Positions 28,879-39,209 are shown, counted from the first letter of the stretch. The stretch: DNA of 64,000 nt from Ignavibacteriae bacterium HGW-Ignavibacteriae-1 (GCA_002839825.1 PGYU01000006.1:124001-188000); one strand, 5' to 3'. Program-made: numbers and translations. Notes: generated by a model from the sequence alone, not told the origin.

Positions 28879-30801
28879 ATGAATAAATTATATTTTGTCT
28901 TCGCTTTACTTCTAATTGGAAGTACTGAATTATTATCGCAATCACTTCAAAAGACAGATAGCTATCTCAAAGTTATCGAATTTTGGAGGAATGAAAAGTA
29001 TCGGTTGAAAGCAGAGGATTTGTTAGATAAAATCAACAACCCTGATAAGTACAAACAGATTGATACATTAACACTACCGGAAATGCAAAAATCCGGGCTT
29101 GAGTCCACTGTAAGCACAAGTTCTGTTGTTGAATCAGAAGTTCACGCTGCAGTCAATCCCACAAATCCCAATAATATTGTTGCATCGCCTATAAACCAAA
29201 ATATTGACAATCCAACTTCTCCAATGTCTTGCCCTATTTATTATTCAAAAGACCAAGGGGATAGTTGGCAAACAAGCAGTTTTGTAACCAAACCCAAGAT
29301 TGATAATATATTGGTTGTTGGTGGTGGCGACCCTGTGCTTGTATTTGATGGGGATGGTAAATTGTATTTATCATGGATAAATGTTTGCGTTTCTACGATT
29401 TCTTTACCCGAAAATCCTACGCAATTAATCCCGGATTCACTTTGGGCTGTTATGCACTATGCAGTTTCAGAAGATGGAGGAGAAACCTTCAGTTTCGACA
29501 ACTCAATGTACTTAGGTAAACTTGTTAAAAGTAGGTACACGGGTAGCGGCGGCATAACTTATATGCTCGACAAGCAATGGATGGCATCAGATGTGACAAA
29601 GTCATCTCCATATTATAATAACATTTACACAAGTGCGATGCAAATGAATATGGAACTTTCATCGCAAGATTATGGGATTAATATGATTGTATTTACCAAA
29701 GCAGCTGATTCATCACAATTCGACCAAAATGGTGTCAACATAACGCGTGGTCAAAATTTTCAGGTGGTGCAATTTGGTTCTTTAGATGTTGATTTGAACG
29801 GTCATGTACATTTTACATTTCTTGGAGTAAGAAGTGACCGTATAGGTAATTTATATCACTGCGTTTCCAAAAACGGAGGAGTGACTTTCTCCGTGCCTCA
29901 ACCAATTGCTCAAATTCGTGGCACTTTAGCTCAGCTTGGTAATGCCGAATCTGTCGTGGGAATGAATCAAACTCGTTTGTATCCATGCCCGTATGTTGCA
30001 ATAGATAGAAGTAACGGCATCGGTTCAAACAATTTATATTTGACTTGGACTGCTAATGGAGTAACTTCAAATGCTTTGCGTGGGCTTGATATTTATTTTG
30101 CCAAATCAACTAACGGTGGACATACATGGTCTGACCCTAAGATTGTTAACAAACATCCGGAGGGGGAGAAAATTCATGCTTATTATTCATCCATTAATGT
30201 TAGTTCCACAGGTGTACTTTCAATTTCATATTATGACAGACGCCACTCCACAAGTGCATCTACGCATTATTACCTTGCCGTTTCGCAAGACCAAGGCGAA
30301 ACTTTTGTCGAATTCCCGCTTACCTCCGAGCCAATGAATTTTGATAATATAGGTTCGCGAAATAGAAATTTCGGTATCGGTGAATACAATGCTATTGTAT
30401 CTGACGGTAAAACAATAATCCCTATCTGGGCTGATGGCAGAACTAACGATGGGAATATTAATATTTATATGGCTAAAATTGATTCGGACAATCTGGAGCA
30501 ATATCTCACTAGCGTACCCGATATTGTCAGCATTTTCTCTGATTTTTTCATCACAAAACTTTACCCAAATCCCGCAAATGAAAAATTGAATATCGAAGTA
30601 ACTTTGAATAAGATGGGTGAGCTTAAATATACAATTTACGACCTATCCGGCGATGCACTTATTTCGGGAATTCTCGGAGATAATATCATCGGTACACGGT
30701 CATTCGATATTGACGTTAAATCTATTGGAACAGGTCAATATTATCTGAGTCTAAGTTCAAAAAATGGGTCAGTTGTCAAAAAATTTAATGTTGTAAGATA
30801 A
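28879..30801 (+). CDS. Secreted BNR/sialidase-fold protein with T9SS-type C-terminus (copy 1)
   Basis: 640 aa; YYSKDQGDSWQTS, YAVSEDGGETF, AKSTNGGHTWSDPKIV Asp-box-like repeats; C-terminus TKLYPNPANEKLNIEV...KKFNVVR. Confidence 0.8.
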   Translation: MNKLYFVFALLLIGSTELLSQSLQKTDSYLKVIEFWRNEKYRLKAEDLLDKINNPDKYKQIDTLTLPEMQKSGLESTVSTSSVVESEVHAAVNPTNPNNIVASPINQNIDNPTSPMSCPIYYSKDQGDSWQTSSFVTKPKIDNILVVGGGDPVLVFDGDGKLYLSWINVCVSTISLPENPTQLIPDSLWAVMHYAVSEDGGETFSFDNSMYLGKLVKSRYTGSGGITYMLDKQWMASDVTKSSPYYNNIYTSAMQMNMELSSQDYGINMIVFTKAADSSQFDQNGVNITRGQNFQVVQFGSLDVDLNGHVHFTFLGVRSDRIGNLYHCVSKNGGVTFSVPQPIAQIRGTLAQLGNAESVVGMNQTRLYPCPYVAIDRSNGIGSNNLYLTWTANGVTSNALRGLDIYFAKSTNGGHTWSDPKIVNKHPEGEKIHAYYSSINVSSTGVLSISYYDRRHSTSASTHYYLAVSQDQGETFVEFPLTSEPMNFDNIGSRNRNFGIGEYNAIVSDGKTIIPIWADGRTNDGNINIYMAKIDSDNLEQYLTSVPDIVSIFSDFFITKLYPNPANEKLNIEVTLNKMGELKYTIYDLSGDALISGILGDNIIGTRSFDIDVKSIGTGQYYLSLSSKNGSVVKKFNVVR

Positions 30802-30817
30802 GTTTACTTTTGGACAA

Positions 30818-30857
30818 AAAAATCGCTCCCATAACTTTCGTTGTGGGAGCGATTTTT
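30818..30857. terminator. Long bidirectional hairpin terminator (copy 1)
   Basis: AAAAATCGCTCCCATAAC-tttc-GTTGTGGGAGCGATTTTT, 18-bp stem with one T-G wobble. Confidence 0.88.
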
Positions 30858-31009
30858 GGTTTCATTAGAGTGCACTCTACACACAAATCTTAGTTATTTT
30901 GTAATTTTTTAAATTATTTAGAAAATAACGAGAATGAACAGTATTTAAACTAAAATTTGTTGTATCTTTTTCATAAGTTTGTGATTAACTATAATATCAA
31001 AACCATAAA

Positions 31010-32929
31010 ATGGGTTCCATTATGAAAATAGTAATTGTTGCTGTTTTAATGCTTCTTATGGCAACTTCCTACTCTCTCGCTCAAGAACGAGAAATGACTG
31101 AAAGTGAACACAGTATAATCGAATTTTGGAAAAAAGAGAAATATCGTGTAAATACCGAAAAACTATTAGATAGGCTCAATCATCCCGAAAAGTATAAAGA
31201 TGATGTTCATACATTACCTGAATTCCAAAACGAGGAAAACGAGTTCGTGGTGAGCAAATCCAATGTTACCGAATCCGAAGTTCACGCCGCTATCAATCCG
31301 ATTGATTCGATGAATATAGTGGTTTCTCCTATTAGCCAAGCTTTGTCGAGCCCGATGAATGCAATACTTTGTCCGGTATATTACTCAAAAGACAAAGGCG
31401 TAACATGGCAAAAGAGCAGTTTGGCGACTCGACCTATTCAAGATAATATTATGCTTGTCGGAGGTGGCGACCCGGTCTTAGTTTTCGATGGTAACGGCAA
31501 ATTATATTTTTCATGGATAAATATTTGCCTCTCTCTTAAGCCACAAGGAAGTCAACAAACACCCGACTCTATCTATGCAGTAATGCATTATGCTGTTTCT
31601 GAAGACGGTGGAGTTAATTTCAAGTTCCTTAATTCGATGTATTTGGGCAAAATTGTCAAAACAAAATTCGACCTGAATAACACCTCAATCCGATATATGT
31701 TAGATAAACAATGGATGGCAGCGGATATTAAGAAATCATCTCCTTATTATAATAATGTTTACTTGAGCTCGATGCAATTGGATATTTCACTTGGCTCTCC
31801 GGATTTCGGTGTAAATATGATGGTATTTAGAAAACCGGCTAATTCGCAAGAATTTTCCAAAACATCTGTTAATGTAACAAAGGGTATGGGTTTTGATTTT
31901 GTTCAATTCGGTGCTATTGAAGTTGATTTGAACGGTCATGTTCATTTAACTTTCGTTGCAGCAAAAATAAATCAAAATCCTTACCTGTATCATTGTGTTT
32001 CGAAAAATGGAGCTCTTACATTTTCAGGTCCAAAAGCCATTTGTCAAATTCGAGGTACTTTAGCTCAATTTGGAGGAGCCGAATCTGTTGTCGGCATCAA
32101 TCCCTCTCGTATGTACCCATGCCCATATCTTGCAATAGATAAAAGTGGCGGCATTGGTAAAAATAATCTATATGTTACGTGGACAGCAAACGGCGTGTCT
32201 TCAAATGCACAATGCGGTCTTGATGTGTATTTCTCGAAATCTACTGATGGTGGCTCCTCTTGGTCATCGCCTAAAGTTGTTAATCAACACCCTGAAGGTC
32301 AAAAAATTCATGCTTTTTACTCATCAATCAATGTGACCAGATACGGAACACTGCTTATTTCATATTATGATAGGCGGCATGATACTTCTACTGCTACTAC
32401 TCATTATTACATTGCAACTTCCGATGACCAAGGCGAATCTTTTCAAGAGCTTCAACTCACTTCCATTCCAACGGACTTTGCCAAAATCGGATTAAGAAAT
32501 CAGGAGTTTGGTATCGGCGAATATAATGCTTTGATTTCCTCATATGATTTGGTTTTACCTATTTGGGCTGATGGCAGAACTAACGATGGCAACATCAATA
32601 TTTATATGGCTAAACTGAGGACTTTGAAAACCGATGAACCACCCGATGATATTGTGAATATCACTTCAAATTTATTCATTACAAATGTGTTTCCCAATCC
32701 ATCTGACGATTTAATGAGCATTGAAGTTGTCCTAAAGAATCAAGAAAATGTAACTTTTGAAGTATTCAATTTGGTGGGTGAATTGATTATCTCAGGTAAT
32801 TTGGGCGAACAAAGCATTGGCTCTCATATCTTAGATTTGAATGTTAAGTCTCTCGCATCTAATCAATATTATCTGCGACTAAATTCGGAAAGCGGAACAG
32901 CACTCAAAAAATTTAATGTTGCAAGATAA
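31010..32929 (+). CDS. Secreted BNR/sialidase-fold protein with T9SS-type C-terminus (copy 2, paralog of 28879-30801)
   Basis: 639 aa; shares long blocks with copy 1 (SPYYNN, VGGGDPVLVFDGxGKLY, LPIWADGRTNDGNINIYMAK); C-terminus TNVFPNPSDDLMSIEV...KKFNVAR. Confidence 0.8.
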   Translation: MGSIMKIVIVAVLMLLMATSYSLAQEREMTESEHSIIEFWKKEKYRVNTEKLLDRLNHPEKYKDDVHTLPEFQNEENEFVVSKSNVTESEVHAAINPIDSMNIVVSPISQALSSPMNAILCPVYYSKDKGVTWQKSSLATRPIQDNIMLVGGGDPVLVFDGNGKLYFSWINICLSLKPQGSQQTPDSIYAVMHYAVSEDGGVNFKFLNSMYLGKIVKTKFDLNNTSIRYMLDKQWMAADIKKSSPYYNNVYLSSMQLDISLGSPDFGVNMMVFRKPANSQEFSKTSVNVTKGMGFDFVQFGAIEVDLNGHVHLTFVAAKINQNPYLYHCVSKNGALTFSGPKAICQIRGTLAQFGGAESVVGINPSRMYPCPYLAIDKSGGIGKNNLYVTWTANGVSSNAQCGLDVYFSKSTDGGSSWSSPKVVNQHPEGQKIHAFYSSINVTRYGTLLISYYDRRHDTSTATTHYYIATSDDQGESFQELQLTSIPTDFAKIGLRNQEFGIGEYNALISSYDLVLPIWADGRTNDGNINIYMAKLRTLKTDEPPDDIVNITSNLFITNVFPNPSDDLMSIEVVLKNQENVTFEVFNLVGELIISGNLGEQSIGSHILDLNVKSLASNQYYLRLNSESGTALKKFNVAR

Positions 32930-32950
32930 GTTTATAAAATTACTATAAAA

Positions 32951-32990
32951 AAAAATCGCTCCCAAAACTTTCGTTGTGGGAGCGATTTTT
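32951..32990. terminator. Long bidirectional hairpin terminator (copy 2)
   Basis: AAAAATCGCTCCCAAAAC-tttc-GTTGTGGGAGCGATTTTT; near-identical to 30818-30857; lies between convergent genes. Confidence 0.88.
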
Positions 32991-33006
32991 GTTAAAGCGG
33001 GAATAA

Positions 33007-34650
33007 TTATTTCCCGGTAGCATTTTCTAATTTCTTCATAATCGAAAATACAAATACTGCCGAAATCATACAGCATACGACGAAAATCGCCCATACTTGC
33101 CAAACTTCGATACGCATCCACATGAATGAGCCGACGAATAACAGTTGATTACCAACTGCCGTTGCGCCGAGCCATCCACCTTGCATCAAACCTTGGAATC
33201 GAGGTGGGGACACTTTCGATACGAATGATATACCCATCGGGCTGAGGAATAATTCTGCTATTGTTAATATCAAATATGTATTTATCAGCCAATAGGGCGA
33301 AACGCGACCGGGCGCTGCTGCACCGTCTAATTCCGCAGGTGAAACTAGCCCTAAAGAGCCTAAGAGCAGAACCATGAATGCAAAAGCTGCCAAAATCATA
33401 CCGATACCGATTTTTCGAGGCGTCGAAGGTTCGCTTTTGCGACTTTTGAGCCAACCGAAGAACCAAACAACAACCGGAGTCAGAAATACGATAAATATCG
33501 GATTGAATTGTTGGAACAATTCGGGTTCGATAACGTTTGAGTCACTGTAAGTACCATAGAAATAGTAAGCCAAAGCGCTACCAACAACAACTAATGCCCC
33601 GCCGATGATTCGATGCTTTGTCTCCGAACCTTTCTTCACCAAGAAGACCATACCGAGAATAGCTGCTATAATTGGTAAGAATCCGCGCAAATCGAAGAAT
33701 AGATACGTGAATGCATCAACAGTTTTAGCGGTGTAATCACGAGCAAAGTAAGTAAGTGTTAGCCCGTTTTGGTGGAATGACATCCAGAAGAATATTACAA
33801 CAAGGAACACTAAACCAAGCGCAATTAAGCGTTGGCGTTCTTCTGCAGGAGCCATTTGAATAGTAGCTTCGCCTTTTTCGACTTGCTTTTTTCTATCCGG
33901 TAATTTACCTTTGAAGAAAATATAAACCACTAAGGAAATAAGCATTGCAACCGCTGCTACACCAAATGCGTAATTATAACCTACTGCAAATACATCAATA
34001 TAGTTTTGTGCAAATACAGTTAAATCTGTAACAGGCAAAGTAGTCGAATTTGTTGCTAATTCCTGGAATTGAACCATATCAACAGGTTGACCGTTTACGA
34101 CTTTGTGGGCTAAAGCCGGCAAATCTGCATCATAGGTATAGCCTTGACTTTTCAAGAACCAATTTCTGATACCGTTTGCAGCGGTAGGTGCAAAGAATGC
34201 ACCAATATTAATACCCATGTAAAAAATGCTAAAAGCTGAGTCGCGTAGATGCGCATATTGCGGTGCATCATACATCTGACCAACAAGAGCTTGAAGATTG
34301 CCCTTGAACAGACCATTACCAAGCGAAATCGTAAAAAGTCCGAGAAGGGTGATAACCAGACCTGTTCCGGGAGTAGCCATGATTGCATATCCCAAGAACA
34401 TTATTACTATACCAATTAATATTATGCCTTTGTAATTTTGAGTTCTATCGGCTAAAAAACCGCCGACAAGTGCCAATGCATAAATCAAAGTGTAGAAAAC
34501 GCTATAGATAATTCCTGCATCATCGGCTGCCAAACCGAATTTTGCTTGCAGAAATAGAACCAAAATCGCCATCATTGTGTAAAAACCAAACCGCTCGCCC
34601 ATATTGGCAAAGAAGGCTACGATGAGACCTTTAGGATGATTTTTGAACAT
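33007..34650 (-). CDS. POT/PTR-family proton-dependent oligopeptide transporter (MFS)
   Basis: 547 aa polytopic; ANMGERFGFYTMMAILVLFLQ, LGNGLFKGNLQALVGQMY, RDSAFSIFYMGINIGAFFAP, GLTLTYFARDYT. Confidence 0.92.
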   Translation of the reverse strand: MFKNHPKGLIVAFFANMGERFGFYTMMAILVLFLQAKFGLAADDAGIIYSVFYTLIYALALVGGFLADRTQNYKGIILIGIVIMFLGYAIMATPGTGLVITLLGLFTISLGNGLFKGNLQALVGQMYDAPQYAHLRDSAFSIFYMGINIGAFFAPTAANGIRNWFLKSQGYTYDADLPALAHKVVNGQPVDMVQFQELATNSTTLPVTDLTVFAQNYIDVFAVGYNYAFGVAAVAMLISLVVYIFFKGKLPDRKKQVEKGEATIQMAPAEERQRLIALGLVFLVVIFFWMSFHQNGLTLTYFARDYTAKTVDAFTYLFFDLRGFLPIIAAILGMVFLVKKGSETKHRIIGGALVVVGSALAYYFYGTYSDSNVIEPELFQQFNPIFIVFLTPVVVWFFGWLKSRKSEPSTPRKIGIGMILAAFAFMVLLLGSLGLVSPAELDGAAAPGRVSPYWLINTYLILTIAELFLSPMGISFVSKVSPPRFQGLMQGGWLGATAVGNQLLFVGSFMWMRIEVWQVWAIFVVCCMISAVFVFSIMKKLENATGK

Positions 34651-34787
34651 AGTACCTCACATTTTTATTACGAAAAATTACCATTGTCAAACTATAAAGC
34701 AAAATTAAGAAAAAAATAAGACTTTTTTCTTAAAATATTGAGTTTAGTTTTTAATTAATTAAAATGTAGGTAAGGCTAAGGCAGGAT

Positions 34788-35405
34788 TCAGGTTCCGTTC
34801 TGTCTGTCACCGGCATCACCAAGCCCGGGAACAATGTATTTTTTTTCATTTAAGCCACGATCAATTGCAGCTGTATAGATTGGTATTTCGGGGTATTCTG
34901 AGATGATTCTCTCGATTCCTTCGGGTGCAGAAATCAATGCAACTACGCTAATATTGGCAGCTCCTTCCAGTTTGAGTCTCGAAATTGCCGATATAAGCGA
35001 GCCGCCCGTTGCAAGCATAATTTCTAAAAGAAAAATTCGAGTGTCTGAATCTATTTCCGGTACGTTAAAATAATATTCTTCGCTCCGAAATGTTGTTTCG
35101 TTGCGGCGAATTCCAATATAGCCCACTTCAGCCTTCGGATACATTTTCATGAATGGAGGCAACAAACCCAATCCGGCTCTGAGAATTGGAATAAAAACAA
35201 CTTTGCTTGTTATTTCTTTACCTATTGTTGTTTCAAGTGGAGTCTCGACTTGAATTTCTTTCGTTGGCAGATTTTTCAGAACTTCGTAAGCCATGCAACT
35301 GCCGATGCTCTCGACAGATTGGCGGAATAACTCGGAACTTGTTCTTTTATCTCGAAGCTTGGTAATTTCGCATTCAATAATCGGATGATTAAGTAAGTTT
35401 ACCAT
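34788..35405 (-). CDS. upp: Uracil phosphoribosyltransferase
   Basis: FIPILRAGLGLLPPFMKMYPKAEVGYIGIRRNE, PRPP loop EIMLATGGSLISAI, YIVPGLGDAGDRQNGT. Start placed at MVNLLNHP, just after the upstream stop. Confidence 0.93.
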   Translation of the reverse strand: MVNLLNHPIIECEITKLRDKRTSSELFRQSVESIGSCMAYEVLKNLPTKEIQVETPLETTIGKEITSKVVFIPILRAGLGLLPPFMKMYPKAEVGYIGIRRNETTFRSEEYYFNVPEIDSDTRIFLLEIMLATGGSLISAISRLKLEGAANISVVALISAPEGIERIISEYPEIPIYTAAIDRGLNEKKYIVPGLGDAGDRQNGT

Positions 35406-35407
35406 AT

Positions 35408-36859
35408 TTAGAATAAATCCGGATACCACATAAAGTTCAATCTCGGAATCGAGAAAAAGGTTGATACTTCGGTTTCGCGGAAAAATTTACCGTTGGGGTC
35501 ATTTCTTTCGTATCTTGGATCGAAGTTCCGTGTTGTTTTGCCAATCATAAAGTCCAATTTCCATTCAGCTTGAATCGCAAATAATCCGGCACCTGATACA
35601 GGAATATTAATGAAGAAGCCCAATCCGGCATTAACTCCCATTCGAGTTTGATTGTCAACCTCACCATTTTCCAGTCCGTATTCGTTTAATAATATAGAAG
35701 GTCCTGCCATACCGTAAAAGTTGATTTTGTTGCGAGGATTAACAAGGAAATGTGCTGTAAATTGAATTTGTTGGTGTATGTTTGGTTTGAGGAAGGGAAA
35801 TTTCACAAGTAATTTTTCATTTTTTGCGTACAAATATGATCCTGAAAGCACCAAAAAATCAAATGGAGAGGCATGAATCGTTCCACCATATGCAACTAAT
35901 CCTTCGTAGGACAAATCCTGCGGGTCGGGAGTGTATGATTCAACGATAGTGTTTGTACCCAAAACCAAGCCTATTCCGAGAGTCTTTTTGAAATGATTAT
36001 ATTCTTTCGTGTATCGTGGAGTTTCTTCCGGATAATCTTCTTCATATCCTTGCGAATGTGCTGAATTCAGACCTGCAAGTGCGAATAATAGTGTGACCAA
36101 TGTCAGTTTGAATAAATTCTTAGCATTAATTGTTGTCATTTCTATAACCTCTTCTATTTTAATTGTTTTTAATTCAGCGATCTTTTCCGCAACATACTTG
36201 ACGAATAAAGGCTCATTTCGTTTACCTCTGAATGGTACGGGCGACATATAGGGTGAATCTGTTTCGAGCATGAATCTATCGTTCGGTACACGGGCAATAA
36301 TTTCATGGTCGGCAAATTTTTTGAATGTAATATTTCCGGTGAACGACACATGCATTCCCAAATCCATGATTTTTTGAAAATAATCAAGCGAACCATAAAA
36401 ACAATGCAAAACACCTCGCAAAGTTCCATCTTGCTCCTCAGTTAATATTCCCACAAGGTCATCTTCGGAGTCGCGGTTGTGGATTATAACAGGCAAATCA
36501 AGCTCTTTAGCAATTTGGAGTTGTTTGCGGAAAACTTCTTTTTGCACATCTCTTGGAGCGAAATCGTAGAAATAGTCTAAGCCTATTTCGCCGATTGCTA
36601 CAGTTTTTTCCATCTGTGCATATTTATAAATTTTTGCATACGACTCTTCGTTAGCAGTAAGAGCACTGTGCGGATGAATTCCAATTCCGGCAAATATACG
36701 TTTGTGTGTGGCTGCGAGTTCATATGTTGATTCAAACTTATCCGGTTCGATTGCTGGTACAATCACTGCTTCAATTCCTTCCGCAAAAGTTCTGTCAATG
36801 ACTTCACTTCTATCCGAATCGAAATCTTCCGAATCAATGTGTGCGTGTGTATCTATCAT
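35408..36859 (-). CDS. TatD-family metal-dependent hydrolase fused in frame to signal peptide and outer-membrane beta-barrel-like domain
   Basis: Residues 1-250: MIDTHAHIDSEDFDSDR, AIGEIGLDYFYDFAPRDVQKEVFRKQLQIAKELDLPVIIHNRDSEDD, LETDSPYMSPVPFRGKRNEP. Residues about 250-270: FKLTLVTLLFALAGLNSAHSQG (signal-peptide-like). Remainder is strand-rich. Confidence 0.85.
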   Translation of the reverse strand: MIDTHAHIDSEDFDSDRSEVIDRTFAEGIEAVIVPAIEPDKFESTYELAATHKRIFAGIGIHPHSALTANEESYAKIYKYAQMEKTVAIGEIGLDYFYDFAPRDVQKEVFRKQLQIAKELDLPVIIHNRDSEDDLVGILTEEQDGTLRGVLHCFYGSLDYFQKIMDLGMHVSFTGNITFKKFADHEIIARVPNDRFMLETDSPYMSPVPFRGKRNEPLFVKYVAEKIAELKTIKIEEVIEMTTINAKNLFKLTLVTLLFALAGLNSAHSQGYEEDYPEETPRYTKEYNHFKKTLGIGLVLGTNTIVESYTPDPQDLSYEGLVAYGGTIHASPFDFLVLSGSYLYAKNEKLLVKFPFLKPNIHQQIQFTAHFLVNPRNKINFYGMAGPSILLNEYGLENGEVDNQTRMGVNAGLGFFINIPVSGAGLFAIQAEWKLDFMIGKTTRNFDPRYERNDPNGKFFRETEVSTFFSIPRLNFMWYPDLF

Positions 36860-36882
36860 TTGGATTTATTCAATTGTACTTT

Positions 36883-37353
36883 TTATGATTGAAGTGTTTC
36901 CAAATCGGCAATGATTTTATCAATATGCCCTTTAATCTGCACATTGTTGTAAACCATTTTTATTTCTCCCTTGGGGTCAATAATATAACTTGTCCTAATC
37001 ACGCCCATATACTTTTTGCCAAACATTGATTTCTCACCGATAACACCATATAAATTGCATATTTCTTTGCTTTCATCAGCAATTAATTGGAAATTGAGAT
37101 CGTATTTTGATGTGAATTTATCGTGAGATTTAACTCCGTCTGGGCTGACGCCTACTACATTTGCTCCGACACTTGTGATGCGTTCCATATTGTCCCGGAA
37201 ATCACAAGCTTGTTTTGTGCAAGTTTCGGTATCATCTTGCGGATAAAAATATAGCACTAACCATTTGCCAAGGTTATCAGATAATTTAAACTTTTGTCCG
37301 CCATTTACTTCAGCGGAAAAAGCGGGTGCTTTTGAGCCTATTTCGAGTGACAT
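36883..37353 (-). CDS. bcp: Peroxiredoxin (Bcp/PrxQ, thioredoxin-dependent thiol peroxidase)
   Basis: LGKWLVLYFYPQDDTETCTKQACDFRDN; AFSAEVNGGQKFKLSD. Confidence 0.92.
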   Translation of the reverse strand: MSLEIGSKAPAFSAEVNGGQKFKLSDNLGKWLVLYFYPQDDTETCTKQACDFRDNMERITSVGANVVGVSPDGVKSHDKFTSKYDLNFQLIADESKEICNLYGVIGEKSMFGKKYMGVIRTSYIIDPKGEIKMVYNNVQIKGHIDKIIADLETLQS

Positions 37354-37373
37354 AATTCTCCTAAATCTTTGTG

Positions 37374-39053
37374 TTAATCATTTCTTACTTCAGTTGCACC
37401 AAAGATATTTATGATTTCATTTTCAAAAGGATGCAAATCTTTGCTTTGGTCAACGTATTTATTATTTGACGTCGAATCGCTACTTAAGTTGTTATCGTTT
37501 GGTTCAATTGTTGGTAGCTCTAATTCAACTTTTACTGAAAAATTTAAATCGAAGTTTTTTGAAAGTATTGATTCGAGTAATTTGCCTTTTCCACCAATAA
37601 AATCGGCATGAAAAGCATTATTATACTTAAGTACGAGTACTTTGCCGGCTATCATCATTTCAGCATGTTCCAATCCCTTCGATAGCCCGCTTTCGTTGAT
37701 TTCATCGGATTTTAAAATTTTGTCCCAATCCTTAGGTAATTCATATACAATCTTTGCTGCTTCTACCTTTACTTCCTTTACATCAGGTGTTTTTTTTTCA
37801 GGAGAGTAAGTCGGATTATTTTCACGAGCTATTATATTCTCAGGAACAGCTTTCGGCGAAGGTGCGACTGCTACCGGGCTTTCAGTCGTTGGCAAACCGT
37901 TTATTTGACGAATCAAATCCTCAATTTCGGCTACTGTATCCATTGTAGCTAATTTGCACAATGTCAGTTCAAATTTGACTCGCGGTTGCTTTGCAAATCG
38001 AATTTCTTGTTCGGATTGAGCAATCAAATTCATCATTCGCAACAAATCATTCTTTCTGAAATTTTTGGATTCTTGTTGGTATAGTTTTTGAATTTCGCTC
38101 GCTGTTTCGATTAATTCTGTGCTTCCCGTTACGACAACGGTCAATAAATGCCTTAGATGCTCGAGCAATCCGGATAATGTTTCCTGCAAATCGTAACCAC
38201 GATTGATGATTTCATTTGCAATATGGAACATTTCAGCGGTGTCTTTGCTGACTGCCGCTCGTGAAATCCTGAAGTAAAACTCGTCATCAATCAAGCTCAA
38301 TGAGTCAACAGTGGCATGAAAATCCACATTTTTACCGCAAAAGGCAATTACTTGGTCGAAAATACTTTGAGAATCTCGCATCGAGCCGTCAGCCCGCTTT
38401 GCTATAATCATAAGCGATTTTTCATCTATAGTAATGGATTCTTTTCCCGCTATATATTTGAGTTGAGAGACTATTTCACCGGTTTCCATCCTCCGAAAAT
38501 CATACCTTTGGCATCGGCTTGTGATAGTTGGGAGCACTTTGTGAGCCTCTGTTGTGGCAAACACGAACATCAAATGCGGAGGCGGCTCTTCTAAAGTCTT
38601 GAGTAAGGCATTGAATGCGGCTGACGAAAGCATATGAACCTCGTCTATCACATACATTTTATACTTGCCGTGAGATGGAGGATACTTCGCATTTTCTCTC
38701 AACTTCCGGATGTCGTCCACACTGTTATTAGATGCACCGTCAATTTCGATAACATCCACCGAGCGACCTTCGAGCACAGCCTGACAATTGATGCACTTGT
38801 TACATGGTTCTGCATCTATAGGATTCAAACAGTTCACGGCACGAGCCATTATTCGGGCTGTTGTAGTTTTGCCCACTCCTCGCGGACCGCAAAATAAATA
38901 AGCATGGTGCATCCGACCGGAAGTAACGGCATTTTTCAATGTCTGAGTGATGTGGTCTTGCCCCACAACATCGGCAAACGTTAAGGGACGCCACTTTCGA
39001 GCCGTTACTATGTAGTTCTCGGCTTCGTTAGTCAATGTATTTTCTTCGGACAT
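37374..39053 (-). CDS. dnaX: DNA polymerase III subunit gamma/tau
   Basis: RKWRPLTFADVVGQDHITQTLKNAV, AYLFCGPRGVGKTTTARIMARAVNC, four-Cys zinc site CNKCINCQ, VIDEVHMLSSAAFNALLKTLEEPP. Confidence 0.96.
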   Translation of the reverse strand: MSEENTLTNEAENYIVTARKWRPLTFADVVGQDHITQTLKNAVTSGRMHHAYLFCGPRGVGKTTTARIMARAVNCLNPIDAEPCNKCINCQAVLEGRSVDVIEIDGASNNSVDDIRKLRENAKYPPSHGKYKMYVIDEVHMLSSAAFNALLKTLEEPPPHLMFVFATTEAHKVLPTITSRCQRYDFRRMETGEIVSQLKYIAGKESITIDEKSLMIIAKRADGSMRDSQSIFDQVIAFCGKNVDFHATVDSLSLIDDEFYFRISRAAVSKDTAEMFHIANEIINRGYDLQETLSGLLEHLRHLLTVVVTGSTELIETASEIQKLYQQESKNFRKNDLLRMMNLIAQSEQEIRFAKQPRVKFELTLCKLATMDTVAEIEDLIRQINGLPTTESPVAVAPSPKAVPENIIARENNPTYSPEKKTPDVKEVKVEAAKIVYELPKDWDKILKSDEINESGLSKGLEHAEMMIAGKVLVLKYNNAFHADFIGGKGKLLESILSKNFDLNFSVKVELELPTIEPNDNNLSSDSTSNNKYVDQSKDLHPFENEIINIFGATEVRND

Positions 39054-39209
39054 TTTTTATTTTTTTTATGATAAACAAATTACAAAGTAAGACTATTAAA
39101 GTATAAAATATCAAAAAATTTCAAAAAAAAATATTTTTCTTTAAATTCATTGGCACGATATGTGATATAATTGATTTGTAATTGTTGAAACTAATGAAAG
39201 CAAAACTAT

